Of a DNA stretch of 64,000 bases, positions 42,301 to 50,230 are shown piece by piece. Source of the stretch: Ehrlichia chaffeensis str. Arkansas. GTDB lineage: Bacteria > Pseudomonadota > Alphaproteobacteria > Rickettsiales > Anaplasmataceae. The stretch's first letter is position 1, and every line of letters starts with the position of its first letter. Made by a program: the position numbers and the translations under genes. The DNA is taken from NCBI RefSeq assembly GCF_000013145.1, contig NC_007799.1:620001-684000 (forward strand), written 5' to 3'. The notes under the pieces are model-generated. The model searched no databases. It saw nothing but the letters and a program-made list of their open reading frames with translations, and was not told the origin of the DNA.

Positions 42301-45300
42301 ATTACCAGACGACACAGCACGTTCAATAATAGATTTCTCATTCGATAAAGTTCTAAGCTGCAATACAGAAGAACTACGACTTCTACTAATAATGTCAATA
42401 TATTCAGAAAGATTAGCCTTTTGTTGTATTAAAGATTCTATCTTTTCCTGATTATCCAGTATTTCTTTTTTACTTCTACTAACAATAATTTCATTTTCTG
42501 GGAACAAATGATCATCTAATAACTCTTGATTAGATAACATACTTCGATGGATTGTAGACGTATCTTCTGCTGGACTTTGTGATATACCCAAAGAAGGTAT
42601 AAAACGTTCATTACTACTATCTATATATCCACCTTCATCATCCAAACCTAGTAAATCCTGACCACTAGATGCCCTAGATAATGAACTTGGAGCTATATCA
42701 TCATCAGATGAAACCACCACTGATGGTTGACCTGGTAATGAACTAGTAGCAGCAACATACTCAGCTGTGCCCGAAAATGGAAGTTTTATACTTAGCGTAC
42801 TTAGTGCTGCACTACTACTAGACCTGGAAGTACCTACACCACCAGCTGCTTGACTTTGTGTTGCACCACTACTAGACGATGTAGACGCTACTGCTGCCTG
42901 ATCTGGTGCTGTACTACTACTAGACCTGGAAGTACCTACACCACCAGCTGCTCGACTTTGTGTTGTACCACTCCTAGAGGATGTAGACGCTACTGCTGCC
43001 TGATCTGGTGCTGCACTACTACTAGATCTGGAAGCACCTGCACCACCAGCTGCTTGACTTTGTGTTGCACCACTACTAGACGATGTAGACGCTACTGCTG
43101 CCTGATCTGGTGCTGTACTACTAGACCTGGAAGCACCTGCACCACCAGCTGCTCGACTTTGTGTTGTACCACTCCTAGAGGATGTAGACGCTACTGCTAC
43201 CTGATCTGGTGCTGCACTACTACTAGACCTGGAAGCACCTGCACCACCAGCTGCTTGACTTTGTGTTGCACCACTACCAGATACCTGTAACTCAGCTGTT
43301 GACAATGTAGAAGTTCCTAACGCATCGCCACGATCATCACGTAACATTTCTTGATTACTTGCAACTTCAAATTCATGAGATAACAAGCGTGCCTTCTCTT
43401 CAGGATCAGAAACACCTTCCACTACACGCAATAAACTTTTTTGCTGCGCAATGATATCAGATCTTTTGCTGCCACCAATTCTTTTTAAGAATATGCTAGA
43501 TAATCTTTTACTACCACTTAAAAAAGCAGCATTTAAAACTCGCTTATCATATTTCTTTTGTGATAACTTCTCAAGAGTCTTATCCAACCTCTGCGATAAT
43601 ATTATATTAAAAGCTTGTTCACGTACATCTAAACTTTGTATCCGACCATTAGCAGCATATTCCAATAGTCCTTGTCCTGCTTTATCGGAAGCTGCTGCCA
43701 ATTTTTTATTGCATTTTATTAAATTCTCAAATTCAAAATTACCACTAGTATCTTTCATTGCACTATAAGCACAAATATGCGCTAAGTTAGTCCCTTGTGA
43801 TGTTTTTGAATTTACATCTCCACAAAGCAACTTAATAAGTTCATACATTTCATAGTTGCCAGTAAATGCAATATATTGAAAAAAAGATAACCCATCTGAA
43901 CTTCTAACTTGATTCACCATATCTGTTATCATGTTTTTCAGAGATTTATTCTTTGTATCTATTGCATGTTTATAAGCTCTTTTAGCTAATGCACATAAAA
44001 ATTCAAGATTCTCTTCGTTAACTGAATGAAATATGTTATTTTTTTTACTACTAGAAGAACGGATAATATCCTCTACATTAAATTGATTCACTACATAATC
44101 ATACAATGCTGGATATTTGTCCAAAACATCCTTGGCATGTGCTACAATCACACGTAATAAATTTTGACTAACTACTGGATTACTTGATTTACATACAATG
44201 TCATTATAATACTCTAATAGAGCCTCTTTTAAATAACTCCGTATTCTAGGATTAACATCTTCTCTTTGTGCAAAATCATATAGTGTCTCAAAAGATTTAA
44301 AAGTACACTTGTAATTATTACTTAAATATCTAGCAAGTACCTTATATAATGGTAGTTTCGTATCATATTGCTTTATTAATAAAGAAGGATCCCTCTTTAT
44401 AAGTTCTTTTAACAAATCAAGTCTATTAGATAATACTGCAGAATGAGGTAGGACACTATCATCCAATGCAAATGCAGGATTACTCTTTAAATAATTACAA
44501 CATGTTTCTAATAGATTAGGAGAACAAAGAGCTAATCCTAAATCACTGACTCCTCCATCACAAGATGAATCAAAATCCCTCTTCTCTTCCCGAATCAAAT
44601 ACTGTAAAGCCTGAGGATTATTTTGTACAATAACATCTCTAACACTAAATTTTTGATTATACGAAATACCAGGCACACTCTTTAATAGGTTGAAAGCTGA
44701 CAAGGCATTAGCATTACGTACAACATATGGTAAAATCTTATCTGACATTTTAGGATCAGTAGATTTAAAACCTAGATCTGACAGAAACAAGTATATCATG
44801 TCTCTATCAAGATTTAATTTAGGATCAATAATCTCCCGTAATAGACCAAGTAGGTCTTGTTCTGTATAATAACGTAGTAACTCTGTTACACACTCTTTAT
44901 TTCCAACTTTACAAGCATATGCTAATAGACTATGTCCTGCTATTTTATGTTTTATTAAATTTACTTGCTGTTTAGATAAAGACTTCCCAGTATAGTACCT
45001 AATATTGAACAATTCTTTTATTAAATCAACATCTTGACTATCAATAACATCTTTAATGAAAACCTCATTAATCATCAAATCTCTTGACGACTTTTCATTG
45101 CATTCAATCTCATGAATAAAGCTTACACAAAGTTTCTTATACCCTCTTTGAGCTGCCATACCAAAAGGTGTAATTCCTTTCTTATTAGGTTGAAGAAATG
45201 CCTTCATCAATACATCTTGTGAAAACCTTTCATCATTTATAATAACTTCAGCTAAGGCATATTGATCCTCCGATATCATAGTATGAAAAATATTATTCTT

Positions 45301-48300
45301 ATCATCACCATATGCTGCCATTAATTCTTTAGCATCAATCTCCTTTATAAAATGCTTAATCATTGACACATTGCGTTTTATAACAGCAGCTTGAAATGGA
45401 CTAAATAAAGTAGACAACCTATTCCCATTCAATGGATTTTTAACATCTGCAAAAAGACTTTTTATTTTCCTATCCTGATTTATAGCTTTATATCCTTTTT
45501 CTAACTGGATCCACTGCTCAACATTTCCAAGCGCCGCTACTAAAGTAAATATACTATGCCCTGTCTTGTCATGACTTCTTTCAGCATATCTTTTCACATC
45601 CTCACTAAATAACTCAACAATCTCTTTCTTAAATTTTTCAGCATCATGACTTACTACTGTTGGTATATATCGTGATAAAGCACCAAATTGGCCTATATTA
45701 CCCTCTGCTAAAGACGATACAGCATCTCTACTACCTTCTCCTTCTCCGCTTCTTGATTCGGAAGTTGTGTCAACAGCCGCCGAAGCTCCATATATATGCG
45801 TTAGATCATCACAGCACATGGTTGACACTAATTCGGGATTAATCCGAGCATAATATTGCATCACTACAAGATTATTATAGTTTCGAGCATTCTCTAATAT
45901 TAGTTTTGATATTCCATACTGTGAATCAAGTTCCTGAATAATTTCTTGATTACTTTCCAAAATATCTATAACATCTTCGTGATTAATTTTTGCAATGTCA
46001 CTAAAAAGTACCATCAGATCCGCTATACATCCTAATGGATCATGATCTAATTTAGCATTACTTTTAATTAATTCCTTATGTACTGAAATTATATGTTTAA
46101 CTAATGGAACCTTATTTAAATCTGATGCAGCCTCCAACAAACTCTTACCATCTTTTGAATAATATATAATACTAGGACAGTATTTTAATAATGACTTAAG
46201 CTTGTTTAATTCATTATTATTAACTAAATCAAATACAAAATTTACCAACTTGTTATTAAGTGTATCTACACTAGAATTGTAAGCACTATAGTTTCCTTTA
46301 ACAAAAGTTCGTGCACGAGATACCATATTAAACAAGGTTTGAAGCTGCTCAGGCAATGATTCTTTAAGTACATTATCAAACACACGACTATTGACAGATA
46401 ATAGATGAGCAAATCTCATTAAGTCACGACCATCAATTTCCGACTGCAATATTTCATTACAAATCTCAGGGGAGATATCACTTAATCCTACACTTTCTGC
46501 AGAATGTCTTAACATACTTACAATACTAGAAACTCCAAGAGCATCTACTACTCTATGTAAGAAGTCACAATCTCTTACTTTGGCTATTTCTTTAGCAAAA
46601 ACATCTTTATTAGTTGACAAAGGCAATATTCGTTTAAGTAATTCAATATTTCTAGATTCAATAGCATGTTTTTCTATACCAATATTAATACCAAGTTCCC
46701 TTAATTTTACATAATATGCATCACATTCCTCTAAGCTAGAGAACCTCTTATAGGCTTTACTTACTCTCGAAACTAACTCTGGATCATTTATTGAATAACC
46801 ACAAAACTCTTCTCTGTAATTATTCAACATTGCAAAATTATTATCATTTAAATTCTCAAGCAGAGCATATTTTAGCTCTCGTAATTCCCCTCTCGAGATA
46901 TTGTTTTCTATTTCTGCTTGTAATGCTTTTACAATTTTTTCTTTTTTGAAATATTCTCTTTCTATCCCTTGTTGCCTTTTTTGAAATTCCCCTACTGCTG
47001 GCGATGATGCTGCCTGTTCACCAGACTCCATGATCTTATCCATCTCATTTTGTAAGGCCAACTTTTGGGACATTAATTTACATAACTCTTCTTGTTGTAT
47101 TACTAATTCCTCACTTAATCTCTTCACCTGACCTACTAATTCATCTGATAATGCTCCATCTAACATTGTTAATGATGATGATCTTAAGTCTAATGATTGT
47201 AATATTATATTTCTTATTTGTTCTTCTAATTGCAACTCTTGACATAACATTCCTGATACTGGCAATTCTTTCAATATTCCCTGCAATACCCCTCTTTTAC
47301 TATTTTCATTTACTAATTCTTGTCCTACTTGTATCTCTCCTCTAATAGCATCTTCCAGACACATCTTCATATGTAATAAAGCCTTCTGATGTACTATTAA
47401 AAATCTCAACTCTTTCCCTGATAAATTTCGTTTAGAACCTGATAATAACTTTTGTTCTTCTATGTTATTTAATCTCGCTTGCGCTTGTTCTACCCTTATT
47501 AACCTCTCACTTAGGAACAATACTGACCTTGTTACTCGTATTAATGCAGCAATACATTCTTTTTGCTTCTCTAATAGTTCCCTCTCTTGACTTGTATGCT
47601 CTTGATTGTGTAGCTTCTCTATTTTCTCTAATACATCTTTTCGTAATGAGAGTTGATTCCTTAATGCTGATTCAACGTCCAAACCATTTCGACATTGCTT
47701 TAAGCTTATTTCTTGTTCAGCTAATTGTTTTTGAAGTGTTAGCGTATTTCGTAACTTGTCTACAGGCACTTGTCTTTGCGGTACTTCTCGTAATGCTTTT
47801 AACGTTCTTTCAATATAACTATTATATTCCTCCTGACCTTTTTTTAGATTTTTCTGAGCTACCTCTACTTCTTTTGCTAACTGTGACTGTAGTAAGTTAT
47901 CCACAAACTTGTAAGATCTAGCATAATCTAACAATGCACTCTGCGATCTTGCCCGCTGTGTCTCTAGTCTTTCCAATTCTTCAGACAAATTGTTTATCAT
48001 GAACACACCAGTCTCAAGTGATGATGATGATCGCACCTCATTTACTACTAGATTACACTCTTCTCTTAGAGATTTTATATAAGATGTCATCTCCATTAAA
48101 TCTTCTATAAGCTTTTTTATCCTTTCAATATCCAGTAACTTTCGATTTTCCGCTGCCACATCATCACTAAGAAACTCTTGCTCCAGAATTCGTAGTTCTT
48201 GTTGTAACTGTCGTTGTTTTTCTCCATCTTCTTCTCTCTCGATTTGAGATCTCAGTTCTTGCATATTGTCCACTTTGAGCTTTAAATATGACAATAATTC

Positions 48301-49320
48301 TGACTCTTTTAAACATGCTGCTCTCAATTCACCATATAGTTGATCTCTAACAGTTTCCTCCCTTCCTTCCAGACTTTGCAGCTTCTTTTGTTGTTCTATT
48401 AACCCTTCTACTTGTCTTTTACTTTGCGCTATATCTTGTCGTTTAATCAAAGCTCTTACATCGGGTGATGTTGGAAAAATACCAGCAAATCTTGTTAATA
48501 CGTGATTCAATATTTCATTGTTCCCGCACCTCGCTGCTACATTAATAATAGTATCGCCATTTTTAGTACGTGCTAATAGGTCACAATTCTCAAATATTTC
48601 TTCTAAATCAATATCACCTTTTAGATCAGATAAAAATCGAGACGCTACAAGTAAATGAACTGGTGTCTCCCCTAACTTATTTTCTTCAGATAACACATGA
48701 CGTAGACCTAATGGTGTACCTGAATCCGGATCTTGAATACTTGCATACAATACCTTTAATCTATCAAGCACAACAGTAAAGACTTCTTTTTGTCCAGGTT
48801 CAGCAGTATAGTTTTTAAAAAGGCAATGTAATATATTATCACCATTACTTTCTTTAGAACGAGCATGATAAAGTGCATCTTGCAAACCTAATACTAGTTT
48901 GCAACACTCAGAATCATTAGAAGATATAGCATAATGTAAGACACCACGACCTTGACCATCAGTAACCTTCCAGTTCACCCTCTGTGAAATCTTTGTATGA
49001 CGAGTTACATTAACATCTTTAAATGCACTTAAAAACTGCTCTCCAGCCTTTGCAGCCATAAGTAGTGGAAACTCACCATTTCCATCTTGAGAATTTATGC
49101 TATCACTAATACAATACTTTAAAACTTCCCTAAAGATTTCAGGATTAACAGGCCTTTTTTCACCTTCATGCAACTTAAGTATATATTGCAATATACCACT
49201 TCCCTCTATATTACAAAATATTGCACTAGATATCTCTTCCTTACTTGATGACTCAAAGAAATTTTTTACCCGTACTATATCTCCAGATTTAATAGCATCG
49301 TATAAATCCTGTTTTCCCAT
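36379..49320 (-). CDS. Giant ankyrin and tandem-repeat protein (4313 residues)
   Basis: One uninterrupted 12.9-kb gene. Domain order by residue: ankyrin-like repeats about 75-285 (DGQGRGVLHYAI, NKLGETPVHLL, KNGDTIINVAARCGN); a long coiled coil about 295-830, rich in E, Q, K, R and L; further degenerate ankyrin repeats about 1000-2000 (KKGITPFGMAAQRGY, AGHSLLAYACKVGN); a Ser/Ala tandem array about 2013-2175; a third ankyrin zone to about 2760 (NMDGDTSLHKAVITGSKDMV, DKDGNTPLHKLL); then a disordered region with five more repeat arrays. The C-terminal part has the basic cluster SSRRKRKGSG and ends VRKKHGRFM. There is no signal peptide. The ATG has TAAAGGAT just upstream. Ankyrin and tandem-repeat proteins of Ehrlichia are known secreted host-interaction factors; this one is likely a surface or secreted effector, but that is inference. 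Confidence 0.92.
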   Translation of the reverse strand: MGKQDLYDAIKSGDIVRVKNFFESSSKEEISSAIFCNIEGSGILQYILKLHEGEKRPVNPEIFREVLKYCISDSINSQDGNGEFPLLMAAKAGEQFLSAFKDVNVTRHTKISQRVNWKVTDGQGRGVLHYAISSNDSECCKLVLGLQDALYHARSKESNGDNILHCLFKNYTAEPGQKEVFTVVLDRLKVLYASIQDPDSGTPLGLRHVLSEENKLGETPVHLLVASRFLSDLKGDIDLEEIFENCDLLARTKNGDTIINVAARCGNNEILNHVLTRFAGIFPTSPDVRALIKRQDIAQSKRQVEGLIEQQKKLQSLEGREETVRDQLYGELRAACLKESELLSYLKLKVDNMQELRSQIEREEDGEKQRQLQQELRILEQEFLSDDVAAENRKLLDIERIKKLIEDLMEMTSYIKSLREECNLVVNEVRSSSSLETGVFMINNLSEELERLETQRARSQSALLDYARSYKFVDNLLQSQLAKEVEVAQKNLKKGQEEYNSYIERTLKALREVPQRQVPVDKLRNTLTLQKQLAEQEISLKQCRNGLDVESALRNQLSLRKDVLEKIEKLHNQEHTSQERELLEKQKECIAALIRVTRSVLFLSERLIRVEQAQARLNNIEEQKLLSGSKRNLSGKELRFLIVHQKALLHMKMCLEDAIRGEIQVGQELVNENSKRGVLQGILKELPVSGMLCQELQLEEQIRNIILQSLDLRSSSLTMLDGALSDELVGQVKRLSEELVIQQEELCKLMSQKLALQNEMDKIMESGEQAASSPAVGEFQKRQQGIEREYFKKEKIVKALQAEIENNISRGELRELKYALLENLNDNNFAMLNNYREEFCGYSINDPELVSRVSKAYKRFSSLEECDAYYVKLRELGINIGIEKHAIESRNIELLKRILPLSTNKDVFAKEIAKVRDCDFLHRVVDALGVSSIVSMLRHSAESVGLSDISPEICNEILQSEIDGRDLMRFAHLLSVNSRVFDNVLKESLPEQLQTLFNMVSRARTFVKGNYSAYNSSVDTLNNKLVNFVFDLVNNNELNKLKSLLKYCPSIIYYSKDGKSLLEAASDLNKVPLVKHIISVHKELIKSNAKLDHDPLGCIADLMVLFSDIAKINHEDVIDILESNQEIIQELDSQYGISKLILENARNYNNLVVMQYYARINPELVSTMCCDDLTHIYGASAAVDTTSESRSGEGEGSRDAVSSLAEGNIGQFGALSRYIPTVVSHDAEKFKKEIVELFSEDVKRYAERSHDKTGHSIFTLVAALGNVEQWIQLEKGYKAINQDRKIKSLFADVKNPLNGNRLSTLFSPFQAAVIKRNVSMIKHFIKEIDAKELMAAYGDDKNNIFHTMISEDQYALAEVIINDERFSQDVLMKAFLQPNKKGITPFGMAAQRGYKKLCVSFIHEIECNEKSSRDLMINEVFIKDVIDSQDVDLIKELFNIRYYTGKSLSKQQVNLIKHKIAGHSLLAYACKVGNKECVTELLRYYTEQDLLGLLREIIDPKLNLDRDMIYLFLSDLGFKSTDPKMSDKILPYVVRNANALSAFNLLKSVPGISYNQKFSVRDVIVQNNPQALQYLIREEKRDFDSSCDGGVSDLGLALCSPNLLETCCNYLKSNPAFALDDSVLPHSAVLSNRLDLLKELIKRDPSLLIKQYDTKLPLYKVLARYLSNNYKCTFKSFETLYDFAQREDVNPRIRSYLKEALLEYYNDIVCKSSNPVVSQNLLRVIVAHAKDVLDKYPALYDYVVNQFNVEDIIRSSSSKKNNIFHSVNEENLEFLCALAKRAYKHAIDTKNKSLKNMITDMVNQVRSSDGLSFFQYIAFTGNYEMYELIKLLCGDVNSKTSQGTNLAHICAYSAMKDTSGNFEFENLIKCNKKLAAASDKAGQGLLEYAANGRIQSLDVREQAFNIILSQRLDKTLEKLSQKKYDKRVLNAAFLSGSKRLSSIFLKRIGGSKRSDIIAQQKSLLRVVEGVSDPEEKARLLSHEFEVASNQEMLRDDRGDALGTSTLSTAELQVSGSGATQSQAAGGAGASRSSSSAAPDQVAVASTSSRSGTTQSRAAGGAGASRSSSTAPDQAAVASTSSSSGATQSQAAGGAGASRSSSSAAPDQAAVASTSSRSGTTQSRAAGGVGTSRSSSSTAPDQAAVASTSSSSGATQSQAAGGVGTSRSSSSAALSTLSIKLPFSGTAEYVAATSSLPGQPSVVVSSDDDIAPSSLSRASSGQDLLGLDDEGGYIDSSNERFIPSLGISQSPAEDTSTIHRSMLSNQELLDDHLFPENEIIVSRSKKEILDNQEKIESLIQQKANLSEYIDIISRSRSSSVLQLRTLSNEKSIIERAVSSGNFDLIEAVVTSNSMLNPNIVDNRGNTLLHKFAEFFAENTEALSESRIRYYFCELIRNDSFSVNHRNRDGETALDLLKRLQERLIFPYSDQENNLGTFIELLTKQSEISEKAAQRFSKAQGTFLECDSIDDVHNLLQQNFCLRYRFSELFDNVCNDILSDNGDKHQGVIDLSYRRLRKILNDGIVRNTLANTDGDGNNALQKLCQDIASGKIGDDHTRVLELFDTVISTLKETDPKLLQELLFDNRNLRFENCVETVARIPGAYPIFKKLEDLLGKNKIADSCDFNAMLINCAEASNVDLHKYLRTKYAAIGISNINMDGDTSLHKAVITGSKDMVAEVLSTGTNINKRDKDGNTPLHKLLIFMRFSPNMVTANHIELVKFLVSRNASLSVKNRLGLSPSDLANNITTSQVLNEVLPDQKVDILQSLIDGRNEYYDIKSRCISDFKRYVVLKAGMNYDDVGFDIAGGVLFANMGRAKLKITDIFSSSLCKSCGLTMVPFNFANKDKGYVHSVGKKRNYVVTEGFVKLKLSWTPNIPAGAPKQEVSVVVNSDGSISLSAKDAQKYGMHGEKINFDACYVYVGGLELAAALKNGRWKDKESRAQDTKTVASLDRDRDHDRDHDRDHDHGGDISRRRSAASLDQGQDTIKPTSQVQQSTTPKSSVTPGSGTRSHVSASSLVDVHLGNEQVDVISPMPPQSRVGMDDQMFAHGDVKGSKLPSASQSQKLHLPIQQPAVEGLSSPQSRVGMDDQMFAHGDVKGSKLPSASQSQKLHLPIQQPAVEGLSSPQSRVGMDDQMFAHGDVKSSKLPSASQSQKLHLPIQQPAVEGLSSPQSRVGMDDQMFAHGDVKGSKLLSKGKQKETFPVRGRAKSQLYTIPEDIISEDIISEDMTPDYERRVELFIPNVSEDIANFELFVLTLPQNIIPEDRKVKLLDDRHNLYQIRQSMGVYLFPEDKTLNEYNIKKLCSTYSTLFQSYRAILNGLAAEETLAPELVHDLYREILDKYNKDLDSMVEDVQSFMLVDVSKQAEMLITNVSRDELSKYHKIREKLSSAGLNLTQLASQTEGSKPYSIPGASAVSEQQVTSEQTTSGDLSSTLASQTEGSKPYPIPGASAVSEQQVTSEQTTSGDLSSTLASQTEGSKPYPIPGASAVSEQQVTSEQTTSEDLLSTFQGILHDVKKLCDGSKGLDVKQLLINVKALCDQYNQLSKRNKERFDILNNREGITLPSTELIKNIFDIVKECHANLTNVFEVGEILESKKESLSDKSQDLAVLKNCIKLLHDVANQQLTQENILCASIRETSEKLLVSFASLDNPWNVDGKPTQPGGEVVPESTVFEYTCNKTQQDVKALVGQLICLDDGDSIGLSRLQQSLNNQVISLGGLSNIVFGKYDELIKRASDCSDTGLTREICVSILQECKSLKNCMLSIFCSVGLSSLSVTEKPNVVKVLESVQEVLLDFGLKEEEEYERFCNENRTLLGSEISLPDQDTVDSSLMVQERGGDIVSQGQHDQGVKSDADKKLVSGVEEDRSTSRVLPSGLSNQQQHKVVGASSASSPGTSDQAMTVDQSVVSGADEKLVAGSEEDRSTSRVLPSGLSNQQQHKVVGASSASSPGTSDQAMTVDQSVVSGADEKLVAGSEQGKSTSKIPRGSAAFQLSSDLRGGVESKKGSGKGGKASPTLLPEEVHVTEDILKQALQGLRNIGLQLRIENDSKIYKDVKPSVKGEILMPGLIPRVIKHSKSEGDLPTAGGDEISKKSLSADDVSSTGQFRGDSLYKLSRTGWDISQCDDDTLEDLSLDDGVVCNTEGGVAASSEQACQKTGDITSSSYALKSTKLVLKAFGFSKTSEDTSQESEEGLKDLSFDSIREEGSSGVTEADDALDPIIVKRAGERYKRNFSEKLRFFEGLVSQEKGSEASDKQSSSRRKRKGSGDVLMDTSVTEIASGLQGVINSSSDSSLDDVAPLPSPKSGDVRKKHGRFM
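37390..37770 (-). repeat. 168-bp tandem repeat (56 residues) in the giant gene
   Basis: Two near-identical full units and a partial third. The protein unit runs from EEDRSTSRVLPSGLSNQQQH through SDQAMTVDQSVVSGADEKLV to AGS. The spacing of 168 bp is measured between identical TGATCCTGC blocks at 37405 and 37573. The unit is a whole number of codons, so the frame is kept. Confidence 0.9.
38803..39135 (-). repeat. 111-bp tandem repeat (37 residues) in the giant gene
   Basis: Three consecutive units begin LASQTEGSKPY and continue GASAVSEQQVTSEQTTS. The first differs mainly by S for P in KPYSIPG, and the third ends EDLLST instead of GDLSST. The unit is 111 bp and in frame. It is Ser/Thr/Gln-rich and probably disordered. 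Confidence 0.9.
39641..39690 (-). repeat. 15-bp tandem repeat in the giant gene
   Basis: About three copies of a 15-bp unit encode IPEDI-ISEDI-ISEDM near residues 3211-3226. It is short, acidic and in frame. Confidence 0.8.
39754..40224 (-). repeat. 135-bp tandem repeat (45 residues) in the giant gene
   Basis: Three complete units and a partial fourth start with PQSRVGMDDQMFAHGDVKGS and continue with SQSQKLHLPIQQPAVEGLSS. Starts are at 40224, 40089, 39954 and 39819, exactly 135 bp apart. The copies are almost identical at DNA level, indicating recent expansion or homogenisation. Confidence 0.95.
40428..40475 (-). repeat. 12-bp tandem repeat encoding DRDH
   Basis: GATCATGGTCAC-type 12-bp units encode a run of Asp-Arg-Asp-His (RDRDHDRDHDRDHDHGG) near residue 2950. 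Strong charge alternation is unusual. The His/Asp content could bind metal, which is untested. Confidence 0.85.
42795..43280 (-). repeat. About 102-bp tandem repeat array with alternating unit types
   Basis: Five units of 33-34 residues of the form SGATQSQAAGGAGASRSSSS followed by APDQAAVASTSS. Units alternate between a TQSQ type and a TQSR type, so the array behaves like a higher-order repeat of about 204 bp. The composition is Ser, Ala, Gly and Gln only in large part, so the segment is probably disordered and a likely antigen. Confidence 0.9.
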
Positions 49321-49520
49321 ATCCTTTAACCTAAAATATTTACAAAATTTATTATAATAATATTCAATTTAAATATATATATTAACTTATTTATGATTAA
49401 TCATAATACTACTATCACAATATGAATAACAAAATATTAAATTTATCGTTACTGTATTAATAAATATATTAATTTCTTTATAAAGTATAATACATCATAT
49501 ATTAAAATAATAAAACAAAT

Positions 49521-50114
49521 TTATTTAATCGGAGATATATTCAGTGGATCTACCCACATTATATTACCATCACTTTTAGCATATATCATATTAATTCTAT
49601 TACTCTTGGCATTAATAAATAAAAAAGCCGGTAAAGATAATAACTCCATTTCCATAATTGCATCCCCAATAGTCATAGTCTTTACAAAAACATCTTCCTC
49701 TATTATCAATCCTGAATCACTTATGTTATTAACATCATATTTTTCTATTTCATTACTATCTAATACATATCCAAAACATCTCATCTGTGCTTTTACAGAA
49801 TTTTTATTATGACGATATTTATTAATTCTTTCACCTTTATGTTTTTGTAATTTACCACACAAATGACTAACAGCATCATCTATTGCATTATATGCTGTAT
49901 CTGATGTTTTAGAAATCCTAATAAATTCACTCTTGACATCACTAATACCAATGGTAGAATTAAACAGGTTTCCATCTTTAGATAAGATCATTTTTATATT
50001 AACTGTTGAATCATCTATAAAAAATTTTGTTGTGTGTTTTTTTATGGCTTCCTCAATGTAATCTTTAATGTTATCAGTAATGTCAAAGCCTCTAGCAGTA
50101 ATAAGTATGTTCAT
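49521..50114 (-). CDS. hpf: Ribosome hibernation promoting factor, long form
   Basis: It stabilises inactive ribosome dimers under stress. The N-terminal domain starts MNILITARGFDITDNIKDYI and continues to DAVSHLCGKLQKHKGER. A C-terminal dimerisation domain near 145-195 has VKTMTIGDAIMEMELLSLPA and FLFINAKSNRINMIYAKSDG, which defines the long form. 197 residues. It is divergent from rpoH with a 116-bp shared promoter region, an arrangement that could couple stress control. Confidence 0.9.
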   Translation of the reverse strand: MNILITARGFDITDNIKDYIEEAIKKHTTKFFIDDSTVNIKMILSKDGNLFNSTIGISDVKSEFIRISKTSDTAYNAIDDAVSHLCGKLQKHKGERINKYRHNKNSVKAQMRCFGYVLDSNEIEKYDVNNISDSGLIIEEDVFVKTMTIGDAIMEMELLSLPAFLFINAKSNRINMIYAKSDGNIMWVDPLNISPIK

Positions 50115-50170
50115 AGCTATGTTTTAAAAATTATATTAACAATTAATACACTAAAACCCTAAAAATTTAC

Positions 50171-50199
50171 TATACATCATCATATCACTTTGATATAAT
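50171..50199 (+). promoter_or_regulatory. Candidate rpoH promoter (extended -10)
   Basis: TGATATAAT at 50191-50199 is a perfect extended -10. TATACA at 50171-50176 lies 17 bases upstream and matches the -35 consensus at 4 of 6 positions. It is 31 bases before the rpoH start. It resembles a housekeeping sigma promoter rather than a heat-shock one. Confidence 0.55.
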
Positions 50200-50230
50200 A
50201 CAGCGTTGTAATCAAGTTTCATATGTCAAT

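Noticed and set aside
42850-43290. A 146-residue plus-strand frame very rich in Cys, Thr and Arg
   Set aside because: It is the antisense of the Ser/Ala tandem repeat array in the giant gene; the periodic composition comes from the repeats, with no start signal or codon pattern of its own.
47529-47921. A 130-residue hydrophobic plus-strand frame
   Set aside because: It lies opposite the coiled-coil part of the giant gene; Glu/Lys/Gln codons read backwards give Leu/Phe-rich peptides. No supporting signal.
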